The translations under genes were made by a program, and so were the position numbers. The notes under the pieces were generated by a model. It was not told where the DNA came from and did not search any database. It was given only the letters and a program-made list of their open reading frames with translations. Shown one piece after another: positions 17,442 through 24,845 of a DNA stretch of 31,979 nt. Origin of the DNA: Candidatus Nanopelagicales bacterium (lineage in GTDB: Bacteria; Actinomycetota; Actinomycetes; S36-B12); assembly GCA_018399515.1 (NCBI GenBank), contig JAGYOB010000071.1:1-31979 (forward strand), read 5' to 3'. The first letter of the stretch is position 1. Each line of letters begins with the position of its first letter.

Positions 17442-18314
17442 ATGACGACACCATCCCTGGACGATGAGGCCCGGTTGCGGGGGCGCGAGCAGGCGTTGGC
17501 GGCTCGACAACGACGAGCGCAGGTCAAGGCGGAGCTGAAGGCTGGTGCACTCAATCTCCCGGACATCCTCGCGTTGCGCGATGACCCGGTGTTGTCCCGT
17601 CTGCGCATCGGCGAGATCGTGCGGTCGCTACCTGGATTCGGCCCGGCGCGCACGCATCGACTTCTGACCGGCTGCGATATCGATCCTTCTCGACGGCTCG
17701 GTCAACTCGGCGAGCACCAACGGCAGCGATTGATCTCGGCGGTTCTGTCGATGCGGGGGCTGTCCGCGCCGGCGCGCTTGATTGTTCTTTCGGGGCCCTC
17801 GGGAGTCGGGAAGTCCTCGGTCGTGGGCTATCTGCGCGAACATCATCCGGGAGTGTGGTTCTCCGTTTCGGTCACCACGCGCTCGCCGCGACCGGGAGAG
17901 ATCGACGGGGTGGACTATCACTTCATCGACCAGGTGGAGTTCGACCGGCTTCGAGATTCGGGTGAGTTGCTGGAGTGGGCGGTGTTCGCCGGTAACTCCT
18001 ATGGCACTCCAGCCGAGCCGGTCCGGCGCCGATTGGCCCATGGTGAGCCGGTGATCTGCGAGATCGAATTGCAGGGGGCGCGGCAGGTGCGCGCTCGCGA
18101 TCGGCAGGCGGTTCTGGTGTTCCTCGCCCCACCCTCCTGGGATGTCCTCGTCCAGCGCTTGACCGGACGGGGAACAGAAGAGCCTGAGGTCGTCGCTTCG
18201 CGGTTGGTCACCGCCCAGCGGGAACTCGCGGCCGAGAGCGAATTCGATGTGGTGGTCGTCAACGACAGCGTGGCCCAAGCGGCCGAGGAGATCGTCGGGC
18301 TCATCACAGGCTAG
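17442..18314 (+). CDS. gmk: Fusion of an mIHF-like DNA-binding domain with guanylate kinase
   Basis: One uninterrupted 290-residue ORF. Residues about 1-103 match the actinobacterial integration host factor mIHF: a basic helix with ARQRRAQVKAELK, then DDPVLSRLRIGEIVRSLPGFG, a helix-hairpin-helix segment near 60-76, and DPSRRLGQLGEHQRQRL. From about 112 it is a complete guanylate kinase: P-loop LSGPSGVGKSS (117-127), the GMP-binding TTRSPRPGEIDGVDYHF, then EWAVFAGNSYGTP and CEIELQGARQVR. In Mycobacterium and Streptomyces mihF and gmk are separate neighbouring genes. ATG 17442 has AGGAG at 17428-17432 and lies 6 bases after pyrF. An internal ATG at 17751 could start a kinase-only form but lacks a clear ribosome-binding site. 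Expected roles: nucleoid DNA binding, and GMP to GDP phosphorylation. Confidence 0.93.
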   Translation: MTTPSLDDEARLRGREQALAARQRRAQVKAELKAGALNLPDILALRDDPVLSRLRIGEIVRSLPGFGPARTHRLLTGCDIDPSRRLGQLGEHQRQRLISAVLSMRGLSAPARLIVLSGPSGVGKSSVVGYLREHHPGVWFSVSVTTRSPRPGEIDGVDYHFIDQVEFDRLRDSGELLEWAVFAGNSYGTPAEPVRRRLAHGEPVICEIELQGARQVRARDRQAVLVFLAPPSWDVLVQRLTGRGTEEPEVVASRLVTAQRELAAESEFDVVVVNDSVAQAAEEIVGLITG

Positions 18315-18393
18315 GATGCTGTCTTGCTGCTGGGGTCCGACTCGTCCAGCCCGCGCCCCCGTGGGGGGATACACCGATAGGAAGGCCACGCCC
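18312..18393 (+). promoter_or_regulatory. Possible rpoZ promoter and leader
   Basis: TAGGAT at 18312-18317 overlaps the gmk stop and fits a TANNNT -10 box; no good -35 is seen. The leader of about 70 bases holds a small hairpin, CCCCC (18356-18360) with GGGGG (18364-18368), and the Shine-Dalgarno AGGAAGG at 18379-18385. No T-run follows the hairpin. This is the first non-overlapping gap after the pyr operon, which makes a new transcription unit plausible. Confidence 0.35.
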
Positions 18394-18750
18394 GTGCCGT
18401 CACCGCGCCCCGAGGGAATCACCTATCCGGCGATCGATGATCTGCTGGAACGGACCGACTCCAAGTACTCGCTGGTGATCTATTCCGCCAAGCGGGCGCG
18501 ACAGATCAACGCGTACTTCTCCCAGTTGGGGGAAGGACTCTTGGAATACGTGGGGCCCCTCGTGGAGACTCACGTTCAGGAGAAGCCCCTGTCGATCGCG
18601 CTTCGTGAGATCGATGCGGGCCTGCTCACGGCAGAGCCAATCGATCCCAATGCAGTACCCGTCGTCGAGACCGCGGTGACCGACACCTTCACGGTCGTCG
18701 ACTCCGACACTGCGGGTGCAACGGGTGACGAACCCTTGGACGCGTCCTGA
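18394..18750 (+). CDS. rpoZ: RNA polymerase omega subunit
   Basis: The 118-residue protein begins at GTG 18394, 8 bases after AGGAAGG; the frame extends upstream but without similarity. The sequence GITYPAIDDLLERTDSKYSL and the following YSAKRARQINAYFSQLGEG, then KPLSIALREIDAGLL, are strongly typical of actinobacterial omega. Omega helps assemble and stabilise the beta' subunit. The last 35 residues form a low-complexity Thr/Val/Asp-rich tail. The stop overlaps the CTG start proposed for coaBC (CTGA). Confidence 0.96.
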   Translation: MPSPRPEGITYPAIDDLLERTDSKYSLVIYSAKRARQINAYFSQLGEGLLEYVGPLVETHVQEKPLSIALREIDAGLLTAEPIDPNAVPVVETAVTDTFTVVDSDTAGATGDEPLDAS

Positions 18751-19964
18751 GCGCACGCATCCTGCTGGGGGTTTCGGGTGGCATCGCCGCCTACAAGTCC
18801 TGCACGCTCGTGCGTCTGCTTCGCGAAACCGGTCACGATGTTCGCGTCGTGCCTACTGAGTCAGCCCTGAAATTCGTCGGGGCCGCGACTTGGGAGGCGC
18901 TGTCAGGTCATCCGGTCACCCATGAGGTGTGGGATGACGTTCCCTCCGTTGCTCACGTCGAACGTGGTCGGTGGGCGGATCTGGTCATCGTTGCACCGGC
19001 CACCGCCGATCTGCTTGCCCGCGCCGTTGCCGGGATGGCCGATGACCTGCTCACGACATCGCTCCTGACCGCTACCTGTCCGGTGCTCTTCGCACCTGCG
19101 ATGCACACCGAGATGTGGCTGCATCCAGCAACCCAGGCCAATGTTTCGACCCTGCGATCTCGGGGCATGCACGTACTGCCCCCGGCGGTGGGACGACTGA
19201 CCGGTGCTGATTCGGGTCCCGGGCGCCTTCCCGAGCCGGCGCAGATCATGGCTGCTGCCCTGCCCCTGCTCGCACCCCAGGACCTTGCCGGACGACGGGT
19301 GCTGGTGTCCGCGGGAGGAACTCGTGAGCCCCTCGACCCGGTTCGCTACCTGGGCAATCGCAGCAGCGGACGTCAGGGTGTCGCGGTCGCGCAGCGAGCC
19401 CGTGATCGCGGTGCGCAGGTGACCTTGGTCGCAGCACATCTGGATATTGATCCTCCCGGGGGCGTCGACGTGATCGAGGTGGATACCGCAGCATCGCTGC
19501 GCCAGGCCATGGTGGAGCGCCTCACCGAGGCAGACGTCATCGTGATGGCAGCCGCCGTCGCGGACTTCCGGCCCGCTGAGGTAGCTGAACACAAGATCAA
19601 GAAGACCGACTCCGGCCGGGCAGAGGCGATCAGTCTCGCGCTGGAACGCACGGCGGATGTTCTCGTCGAACTCGTCGAGGCGCGCTCTGCCGGCCAGGTC
19701 ATTATCGGATTCGCCGCCGAAACCGGATCCGCCGCAGCGAGTGCCCTCGAGATCGGTCGCGAGAAACTCACTCGCAAGGGCTGCGATCTGCTCGTCGTCA
19801 ACGATGTCAGCGGGGATCGCGTCTTCGGCCGCGATACGAACGAGGCGGTGATCCTCGACCGATCCGGACCTGATGTCGACGTCCCTCGGGCCAGCAAAGC
19901 CGCGGTGGCCGACACGCTGTGGGACACCGTGGCGCAACGCTATTTGACCCACCCGATAAAGTGA
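18747..19964 (+). CDS. coaBC: Bifunctional phosphopantothenoylcysteine decarboxylase / phosphopantothenate-cysteine ligase, probable CTG start
   Basis: The product makes 4'-phosphopantetheine for coenzyme A in two steps. The flavoprotein CoaC half has GVSGGIAAYK (8-17), the active-site His in VAHVERGRWAD, VAPATADLLARAVAG and APAMHTEMW. The CoaB half has SAGGTREPLDPVR near 187-199 and NRSSGRQG, then AAAVADFRP and KIKK. The family N-terminus is encoded upstream of the first GTG (18810). In that frame, between the stop at 18726-18728 and 18810 there is no ATG, GTG or TTG. CTG 18747 overlaps the rpoZ stop as CTGA and gives 405 residues with the motif intact, so I take it as the start. Starting at GTG 18810 would delete 21 residues including the FMN-site motif. 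Confidence 0.93.
   Translation: MSARILLGVSGGIAAYKSCTLVRLLRETGHDVRVVPTESALKFVGAATWEALSGHPVTHEVWDDVPSVAHVERGRWADLVIVAPATADLLARAVAGMADDLLTTSLLTATCPVLFAPAMHTEMWLHPATQANVSTLRSRGMHVLPPAVGRLTGADSGPGRLPEPAQIMAAALPLLAPQDLAGRRVLVSAGGTREPLDPVRYLGNRSSGRQGVAVAQRARDRGAQVTLVAAHLDIDPPGGVDVIEVDTAASLRQAMVERLTEADVIVMAAAVADFRPAEVAEHKIKKTDSGRAEAISLALERTADVLVELVEARSAGQVIIGFAAETGSAAASALEIGREKLTRKGCDLLVVNDVSGDRVFGRDTNEAVILDRSGPDVDVPRASKAAVADTLWDTVAQRYLTHPIK
19957..19962 (+). promoter_or_regulatory. Possible -10 box of the metK riboswitch transcript
   Basis: TAAAGT fits TANNNT and overlaps the coaBC stop. Transcription would begin near 19969, just before the first paired base of the SAM-IV aptamer at 19971. No convincing -35 is visible. 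The match between predicted start and aptamer edge is the main support. Confidence 0.4.
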
Positions 19965-19970
19965 CGCCCA

Positions 19971-20090
19971 TCGTCTCGAGCGCCAGTGTCAAGCCCCGGC
20001 TCGCTGGCCGGCAACCCTCGTAATCGCGGTGGGGTGCCCCGGGTGGTGACGAGGCCCATCGGGCAAGCGCGCTAGCTCTGCCCCGCTGCG
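19971..20090 (+). promoter_or_regulatory. SAM-IV riboswitch upstream of metK
   Basis: The segment has the actinobacterial SAM-IV layout. P1 pairs TCGTC (19971-19975) with GACGA (20048-20052). P2 pairs GCCAG (19982-19986) with CTGGC (20004-20008). P3 contains ACCC (20014-20017) with GGGT (20032-20035), and the conserved GCGGTGGGGTGCC follows. The P2 loop CCCGG (19995-19999) can pair with CCGGG (20039-20043) as the pseudoknot. A 3' hairpin GCCC-ATC-GGGC lies at 20054-20064. It should bind S-adenosylmethionine and lower metK expression. There is no terminator T-run; the Shine-Dalgarno AAGGAG at 20091-20096 follows directly, so translational control is likely, with CTC (20076-20078) a weak partner for GAG of that site. 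Confidence 0.92.
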
Positions 20091-20105
20091 AAGGAGTCAG
20101 TGTCA

Positions 20106-21302
20106 GTGTCCCCACGCCTATTTACTTCGGAATCCGTGACCGAAGGTCACCCGGACAAGATGGCCGATCAGATCTCTGATGCGATCCTCGACGACCTGCT
20201 CGGCCAGGATCCGCGAAGCCGTGTGGCGGTGGAGACGCTGTTGACTACGGGGCAGGTTCATGTGGCCGGTGAGGTCACCACCTCAGGATTCGCCGATGTC
20301 ATGCGGATCGTTCGCGACGTCGTGCTCGACATCGGCTACGACTCCTCGGTCAAGGGCTTCGATGGTGAATCGTGCGGGATCTCGGTCTCGATGGGAAAGC
20401 AGTCGCCGGATATCGCACAGGGCGTCGACGATGCGTTCGAGGAGCGCGTCGACCACAGTTCCGATCCTCTCGATCGTCAGGGTGCCGGCGATCAGGGTTT
20501 GATGTTCGGTTACGCCACGGACGAGACCCCCACGTTCATGCCATTGCCGATCTCGCTCGCGCATCGCCTCTCTGAGCGTCTGGCGAAGGTGCGCAAATCC
20601 GGTGACGTTCCCTACCTTCGCCCCGATGGCAAGACCCAGGTCACGATCGAATACGACGCTGAGGATCGACCTGTCCGCATCGACACCATCGTGGTGTCCA
20701 GCCAGCATGCACGCGACATCAACCTCGATACGTTGCTGACCCCGGATATTCGCAAGCATGTCGTGGAGCCCATTCTCGAAACGGTCGAACTCGACAGCCG
20801 TGATTACCGACTCCTGGTCAATCCGACCGGCCGCTTCGAAATCGGTGGCCCGATGGGTGATGCCGGGTTGACCGGTCGCAAGATCATCGTCGACACCTAC
20901 GGCGGAATGGCCCGGCATGGCGGTGGGGCTTTCTCCGGCAAGGATCCCTCGAAGGTCGATCGTTCGGCGACCTATGCGATGCGCTGGGTCGCCAAGAACG
21001 TCGTAGCGTCGGGCCTCGCTAAACGCTGCGAGGTCCAGGTTGCCTACGCGATCGGCAAGGCTCAGCCCGTCGGCGTCTTCGTGCAGACCTTCGGCACCGG
21101 TGTGCTGCCCGATGAGAAAATCCAGCAGATCGTCCAGGAGGTGTTCGACCTGCGTCCCGGGGCGATCATCGCCGATCTCGATCTCCTGCGACCGATCTAC
21201 CGGCAGACAGCCGCATATGGTCACTTCGGCCGTGAACTTCCCGATTTCGCATGGGAACGCACCGATCGTGTCGACGCACTGAGAGCCGCTGCCGGCATCT
21301 AG
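20106..21302 (+). CDS. metK: S-adenosylmethionine synthetase
   Basis: The 398-residue enzyme makes SAM from methionine and ATP. Motifs are TEGHPDK (12-18), GAGDQGLMFGYA, the P-loop-like GGPMGDAGLTGRKIIVDTYG, and HGGGAFSGKDPSKVDRSA, all intact. Two GTG codons compete as start. GTG 20106 lies 9 bases after AAGGAG (20091-20096), while GTG 20100 lies only 3 bases after it, so 20106 is preferred; the longer form adds only MSV-type residues. A SAM-IV riboswitch covers the leader, giving feedback by the product. The gene stands alone between coaBC and priA. Confidence 0.96.
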   Translation: MSPRLFTSESVTEGHPDKMADQISDAILDDLLGQDPRSRVAVETLLTTGQVHVAGEVTTSGFADVMRIVRDVVLDIGYDSSVKGFDGESCGISVSMGKQSPDIAQGVDDAFEERVDHSSDPLDRQGAGDQGLMFGYATDETPTFMPLPISLAHRLSERLAKVRKSGDVPYLRPDGKTQVTIEYDAEDRPVRIDTIVVSSQHARDINLDTLLTPDIRKHVVEPILETVELDSRDYRLLVNPTGRFEIGGPMGDAGLTGRKIIVDTYGGMARHGGGAFSGKDPSKVDRSATYAMRWVAKNVVASGLAKRCEVQVAYAIGKAQPVGVFVQTFGTGVLPDEKIQQIVQEVFDLRPGAIIADLDLLRPIYRQTAAYGHFGRELPDFAWERTDRVDALRAAAGI

Positions 21303-21340
21303 CCGCACTCGCGTCGGTCCTCCCTGGCACGATCGCCCTC

Positions 21341-23281
21341 GTGAGTCAGCAGGCAGGTATCGAGGATCGACCGGTCGCCCGCGTGGCCCTCGATGTCTCA
21401 CTGACCCACCTGGATCGGTACTTCGACTACGCCGTCCCCGAGATGCTGTCGCAGCAGGCGGTGCCCGGTGTGCGAGTGCGGGTACGGTTCGCCGGTCGGC
21501 AGGTCGGTGGCTTCATCGTCGATCGCGTCGCCGAGAGCGAGCACCGGCTCAGTCCCCTGACCAAGGTGGTCTCGTCCCTTCCCGTGCTGACGCCGGCGAC
21601 GCTCCGGCTGGCGCGATCGGTCGCCGATCGCTACGCCGGAACCCTGGCCGATGTGCTTCGGGCCGCTATCCCGCCACGCCACGCGCGAGCCGAAGCCGCG
21701 GTTCTGGCGAGCCCCGCCGGGGGCGACCGCGACGGTGATCGTGGTCAACCATCCCCGGGTACCTGGGGTGACTACACCGGAGGCGCCGCACTCGTTCGTC
21801 GCTCGGTCCGGGGTGAACCGGTTCGCGCGGTCTGGGACGTCGGACCCGGAGAGGACTGGTCGCAGAACATGGCCGCGCTCGCAGCGCAGGCCCATCATCA
21901 CGGCCGCGGCATGATCGCCGTTGTGCCCGACGCGCGTGATGTGCACCGAGCGCAGGATGCCGTGACCCGGGCCATCGGACGCGACTCCTTCGAGGTGCTC
22001 ACCGCGGATGCTGGCCCACAGCGGCGTTACTCCGCGTTCGTCCGCCTGATCACCGGGCGTACATCGATAGCGATCGGCACCCGGGCGGCCTGCTTCGCCC
22101 CCGTTCCTGATGACAGCCTGCTGTGGATTCTCGACGATGGCGAGGAGACCTACGCCGAACCACATGCACCGGGGTGGCACGCACGCGAGGTTCTGGCGCT
22201 GCGCTCGCACCTGTTCGCCACCCCGCTGATCGCTGCAGGGGCGACTCGCTCCGTGGTGGCCCAATCGTGGATTGACTCCGGCTGGGCGGCACCGGTGTCG
22301 ATGCCCCGCGACCTCATCCGGCAGCGATCACCCCGGGTCCATCCACTCGATGAAGGGGACAACTCCGAGCGCGTCCCCGAGAGGGCATGGACGGTCGCCC
22401 GGAATGGGCTCAAGGACGGTCCCGTTCTGCTCCAGGTCGCCAGGCGGGGATATGTCCCGGCCACCGCTTGTCAACGCTGCCGTTCAGTTGCCCGGTGCAC
22501 CGCCTGCGCGGGACCCCTGACGCTCGCAGGCCCGGGCGCTGTCGCGACGTGCTCGTGGTGTCATGCACCAGCGCCCTCGTGGCGTTGTCCGGAGTGTGGT
22601 GACACCCGACTGCGCGCCACCGCCAGAGGATCGACGCGGACCGCGGAGGAACTCGGTCGGGCATTCCCGCAGGTCCCGGTCATCGCGTCGGGCGGTGATC
22701 GCATCGTGACTGAGGTGCCGGGGACGCCCGCGCTGGTCGTCGCGACTCCGGGGGCCGAGCCATGGGTCGAGGACGGTTATACCGCCGTGATCCTCCTCGA
22801 TGCCGAACGGATGCTGTCCCGAGGGGCGCTGGGTGCCGAAGAAGAGACCCTGCGTCGCTGGTTCACCGCCGCATCCCTCGCTCGACCTGGTGCGCCGTTG
22901 GTTGTCACAGCACAGGCATCGCTTGCCGCGGTGCAGGCCCTGGTCCGGTGGGATCCGGGTTGGTTCGCCGCTCGTGACCTAGCCCAGCGGGTGGAGTTGG
23001 GGTTGCCACCCGCTCGCCGCAGCGCCACCGTGACCGGACCCGTCGGTGCGGTCACGTCGGTGCGCGAGTTCCTGCCCGACGAGGTCGAGGTTTTCGGTCC
23101 CACGTCCGTGGGTGCTGACCGCACCCGAGTGCTCCTGCTGGTGGATCGTGACCACGCCGGGGTGATGACCGAGGCCCTCAAGCAGGCGATGTCGGTCCTG
23201 TCGGCGCGCCGGGAAGCGGCCGGCGTCGAGGTGCGAGTCGATCCGGTGGACTGGGGTGGCGAACTCGGCCACCTAGACTGA
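21341..23281 (+). CDS. priA: PriA-family primosomal protein without helicase motifs
   Basis: With GTG 21341 as start the protein has 646 residues. The N-terminal DNA-binding region (VALDVSLTHLDRYFDYAVP, RVRVRFAGRQVGGFIV) is typical of PriA. The paired zinc-binding cysteines are present in the stretch from CQRCRSVARCTAC to CSWCHAP and CPECG. The Walker A motif (GSGKT in E. coli PriA) is absent, and the DEEH motif region reads WILDDGEET, so ATP-driven unwinding is unlikely. This loss is general in actinobacterial PriA as far as I know. The role is probably replication restart by DNA structure recognition. CACGAT at 21328-21333 could be a -10 box giving an almost leaderless transcript; no Shine-Dalgarno is visible. 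Confidence 0.92.
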   Translation: MSQQAGIEDRPVARVALDVSLTHLDRYFDYAVPEMLSQQAVPGVRVRVRFAGRQVGGFIVDRVAESEHRLSPLTKVVSSLPVLTPATLRLARSVADRYAGTLADVLRAAIPPRHARAEAAVLASPAGGDRDGDRGQPSPGTWGDYTGGAALVRRSVRGEPVRAVWDVGPGEDWSQNMAALAAQAHHHGRGMIAVVPDARDVHRAQDAVTRAIGRDSFEVLTADAGPQRRYSAFVRLITGRTSIAIGTRAACFAPVPDDSLLWILDDGEETYAEPHAPGWHAREVLALRSHLFATPLIAAGATRSVVAQSWIDSGWAAPVSMPRDLIRQRSPRVHPLDEGDNSERVPERAWTVARNGLKDGPVLLQVARRGYVPATACQRCRSVARCTACAGPLTLAGPGAVATCSWCHAPAPSWRCPECGDTRLRATARGSTRTAEELGRAFPQVPVIASGGDRIVTEVPGTPALVVATPGAEPWVEDGYTAVILLDAERMLSRGALGAEEETLRRWFTAASLARPGAPLVVTAQASLAAVQALVRWDPGWFAARDLAQRVELGLPPARRSATVTGPVGAVTSVREFLPDEVEVFGPTSVGADRTRVLLLVDRDHAGVMTEALKQAMSVLSARREAAGVEVRVDPVDWGGELGHLD

Positions 23282-23334
23282 GAGGGTCGTAGCCGCTGAT
23301 CACCACTGATCACCCCTGATCCACGGGAGCCACC
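23274..23334 (+). promoter_or_regulatory. priA-def intergenic region with a possible promoter
   Basis: TAGACT at 23274-23279, overlapping the priA stop, fits a TANNNT -10 box, but the -35 side is poor. The region also holds three 10-bp tandem repeats (23296-23325) and a GGGAG ribosome-binding site at 23325-23329 before the def ATG. It is a plausible place for def-fmt operon control. Confidence 0.3.
23296..23325 (+). repeat. Three tandem 10-bp repeats upstream of def
   Basis: CTGATCACCA, CTGATCACCC and CTGATCCACG follow one another with exact 10-base spacing. The first two differ at one position; the third keeps CTGATC. Each TGATCA core is itself palindromic in the first two units. The spacing is close to one DNA helical turn, so a protein could bind the same face in series. 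Confidence 0.7.
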
Positions 23335-23880
23335 ATGGCAGTCCAACCTATTCGTCTGTTCGGCGATCCGATCCTGCGCACTCCAGCGCAGGAGGTCGTC
23401 GACTTCGATAAGGAATTGCGCAGGCTGGTCGCTGATCTCACCGAGACGATGCGCGATGCCCCCGGCAGTGGATTGGCCGCTCCCCAGATCGGTGTCTCGC
23501 TGAGGGTGTTCACATGGTGGGTTGACGACGAACTCGGTCACCTGTGCAATCCGAGTCTCGATCTGTCCGAAGAGACCCAGGACGGTGAAGAGGGCTGCCT
23601 GAGCATCCCCGAGCTGGCCTTCGACACCCGAAGGGCCCAACGCGTGGTAGCCCGGGGATTCGACATGCATGGCGAACCGGTGACCATCGAGGGCAGCGAC
23701 CTCCTGGCCCGAGCCATCCAGCACGAGACCGATCACCTCGACGGGGTGTTGTTCATCGATCGACTCGATGCCCAAACGCGCAAGGAAGCGATGAAGGCGA
23801 TTCGCGAGGCTGAGTGGTTCGGTGAGCCGGCCCCGACGGTGAAGCTCAGCCCGCATTCGATTTCAGCGAAATGGCTGTGA
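23335..23880 (+). CDS. def: Peptide deformylase
   Basis: The 181-residue metalloenzyme removes the formyl group from nascent proteins. The three family motifs are complete: GSGLAAPQIG (44-53), EGCLS with metal ligand Cys88, and HETDH with His130 and His134 and catalytic Glu131. Length and the EWFGEPAPTVKLSP tail are typical of actinobacterial deformylases. ATG 23335 is preceded by GGGAG. The stop is 4 bases before fmt, the enzyme that adds the formyl group, so the two opposing steps of the formylmethionine cycle are co-expressed. Confidence 0.97.
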   Translation: MAVQPIRLFGDPILRTPAQEVVDFDKELRRLVADLTETMRDAPGSGLAAPQIGVSLRVFTWWVDDELGHLCNPSLDLSEETQDGEEGCLSIPELAFDTRRAQRVVARGFDMHGEPVTIEGSDLLARAIQHETDHLDGVLFIDRLDAQTRKEAMKAIREAEWFGEPAPTVKLSPHSISAKWL

Positions 23881-23884
23881 TCGC

Positions 23885-24835
23885 GTGCGCGTCGTATTCG
23901 CGGGAACTCCACATGCCGCCGTGCCATCACTGGACGCCCTGATCGGCTCTGCCCATGAGGTGTGTGCGGTGCTCACCCGACCTGACGCCCCGGTCGGTCG
24001 TGGCCGCCGGATGGAACGCAGTCCGGTGGGGGTGCGCGCCGATGAAGCCGGCATCCCGGTGTGGATGCCGACCAGCCTGCGAGATACCGGCTTCCAGGAT
24101 GAGCTCGCCGCGTTAGCCCCGGATGCCTGCCCGATCGTCGCCTACGGCGCACTCGTGCCGCCGGCCGCTCTGGAAATCCCGGTACACGGGTGGATCAACC
24201 TGCACTTCTCGCTTCTGCCGGCGTGGCGGGGAGCAGCGCCGGTGCAGCATGCGATCTGGCACGGAGATGACGTCACCGGCGCGTCCACGTTCATCCTCGA
24301 GGAGGGATTGGACACCGGACCGGTGCTCGGCACGGTCACCGAATCCATCGGCCCGACAGACACCAGCGGGGATCTGCTGCAGCGATTGGCGATGAGTGGC
24401 GCGCAGTTATTGCTGCACACCCTCGATGGGCTCGCCGCGGGTGCCGTGACTGCAGTACCCCAACCCGGCGACGGCGTGAGTCTCGCGCCCAAGATCGACG
24501 TAGCCGATGCTCAGGTTGATTTCACTCAGCCCGCTGTCCGCGTCGATCGTCAGATCCGGGCCTGCACCCCGGCACCGGGGGCGTGGACGCAGTTCCGCGG
24601 CGAACGTTTGCGGCTGGGACCGGTATCGATCGAACCGGTGTCCATCGACACGGATGCGCCGGCTGAGTTCATCGGGTTGGGGCCGGGGGCGGTCGGCGCC
24701 GGAAAGCGCGATGTCTGGGTGGGCACGGCATCGACTCCGGTGCGCCTCGGTGAGGTGACCCCAGCCGGAAAGCGTCCGATGGCGGCTGCGGATTGGGCTC
24801 GTGGCGTGCGCATCGACGGTGACATTCTTCGATGA
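23885..24835 (+). CDS. fmt: Methionyl-tRNA formyltransferase
   Basis: The 316-residue enzyme formylates initiator Met-tRNA using 10-formyl-tetrahydrofolate. The N-terminal Rossmann-type domain opens with VVFAGTP. The catalytic residues are visible: Asn105 and His107 in INLHFS and Asp143 in LDTGPV, with SLLPAWRGAAPVQ between. The C-terminal OB-fold domain for tRNA starts around 205-220. The GTG start follows def by 4 bases. No separate promoter is seen. Confidence 0.97.
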   Translation: MRVVFAGTPHAAVPSLDALIGSAHEVCAVLTRPDAPVGRGRRMERSPVGVRADEAGIPVWMPTSLRDTGFQDELAALAPDACPIVAYGALVPPAALEIPVHGWINLHFSLLPAWRGAAPVQHAIWHGDDVTGASTFILEEGLDTGPVLGTVTESIGPTDTSGDLLQRLAMSGAQLLLHTLDGLAAGAVTAVPQPGDGVSLAPKIDVADAQVDFTQPAVRVDRQIRACTPAPGAWTQFRGERLRLGPVSIEPVSIDTDAPAEFIGLGPGAVGAGKRDVWVGTASTPVRLGEVTPAGKRPMAAADWARGVRIDGDILR

Positions 24836-24845
24836 GCGTCACTCG

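Noticed and set aside
18356..18368. CCCCC/GGGGG hairpin as a terminator after gmk
   Set aside because: The loop is three bases and no T-run follows; it lies inside the probable rpoZ leader.
18810..19964. GTG 18810 as the start of coaBC
   Set aside because: It would remove 21 residues including GVSGGIAAYK, which the CoaC flavin site needs.
20066..20073. Palindrome AGCGCGCT after the SAM-IV aptamer as an operator
   Set aside because: It is short, GC-rich and likely part of the riboswitch expression platform; chance occurrence is probable.
20283..21401. 372-codon minus-strand frame opposite metK
   Set aside because: High-GC shadow of metK; composition is arbitrary and no family is recognised. 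The same holds for the long minus-strand frames at 7409-8422, 12702-13955, 18903-19952 and 22777-23856.
23296..23325. CTGATC repeats as a CRISPR remnant
   Set aside because: The units are directly adjacent 10-mers without spacers and no cas gene is nearby.
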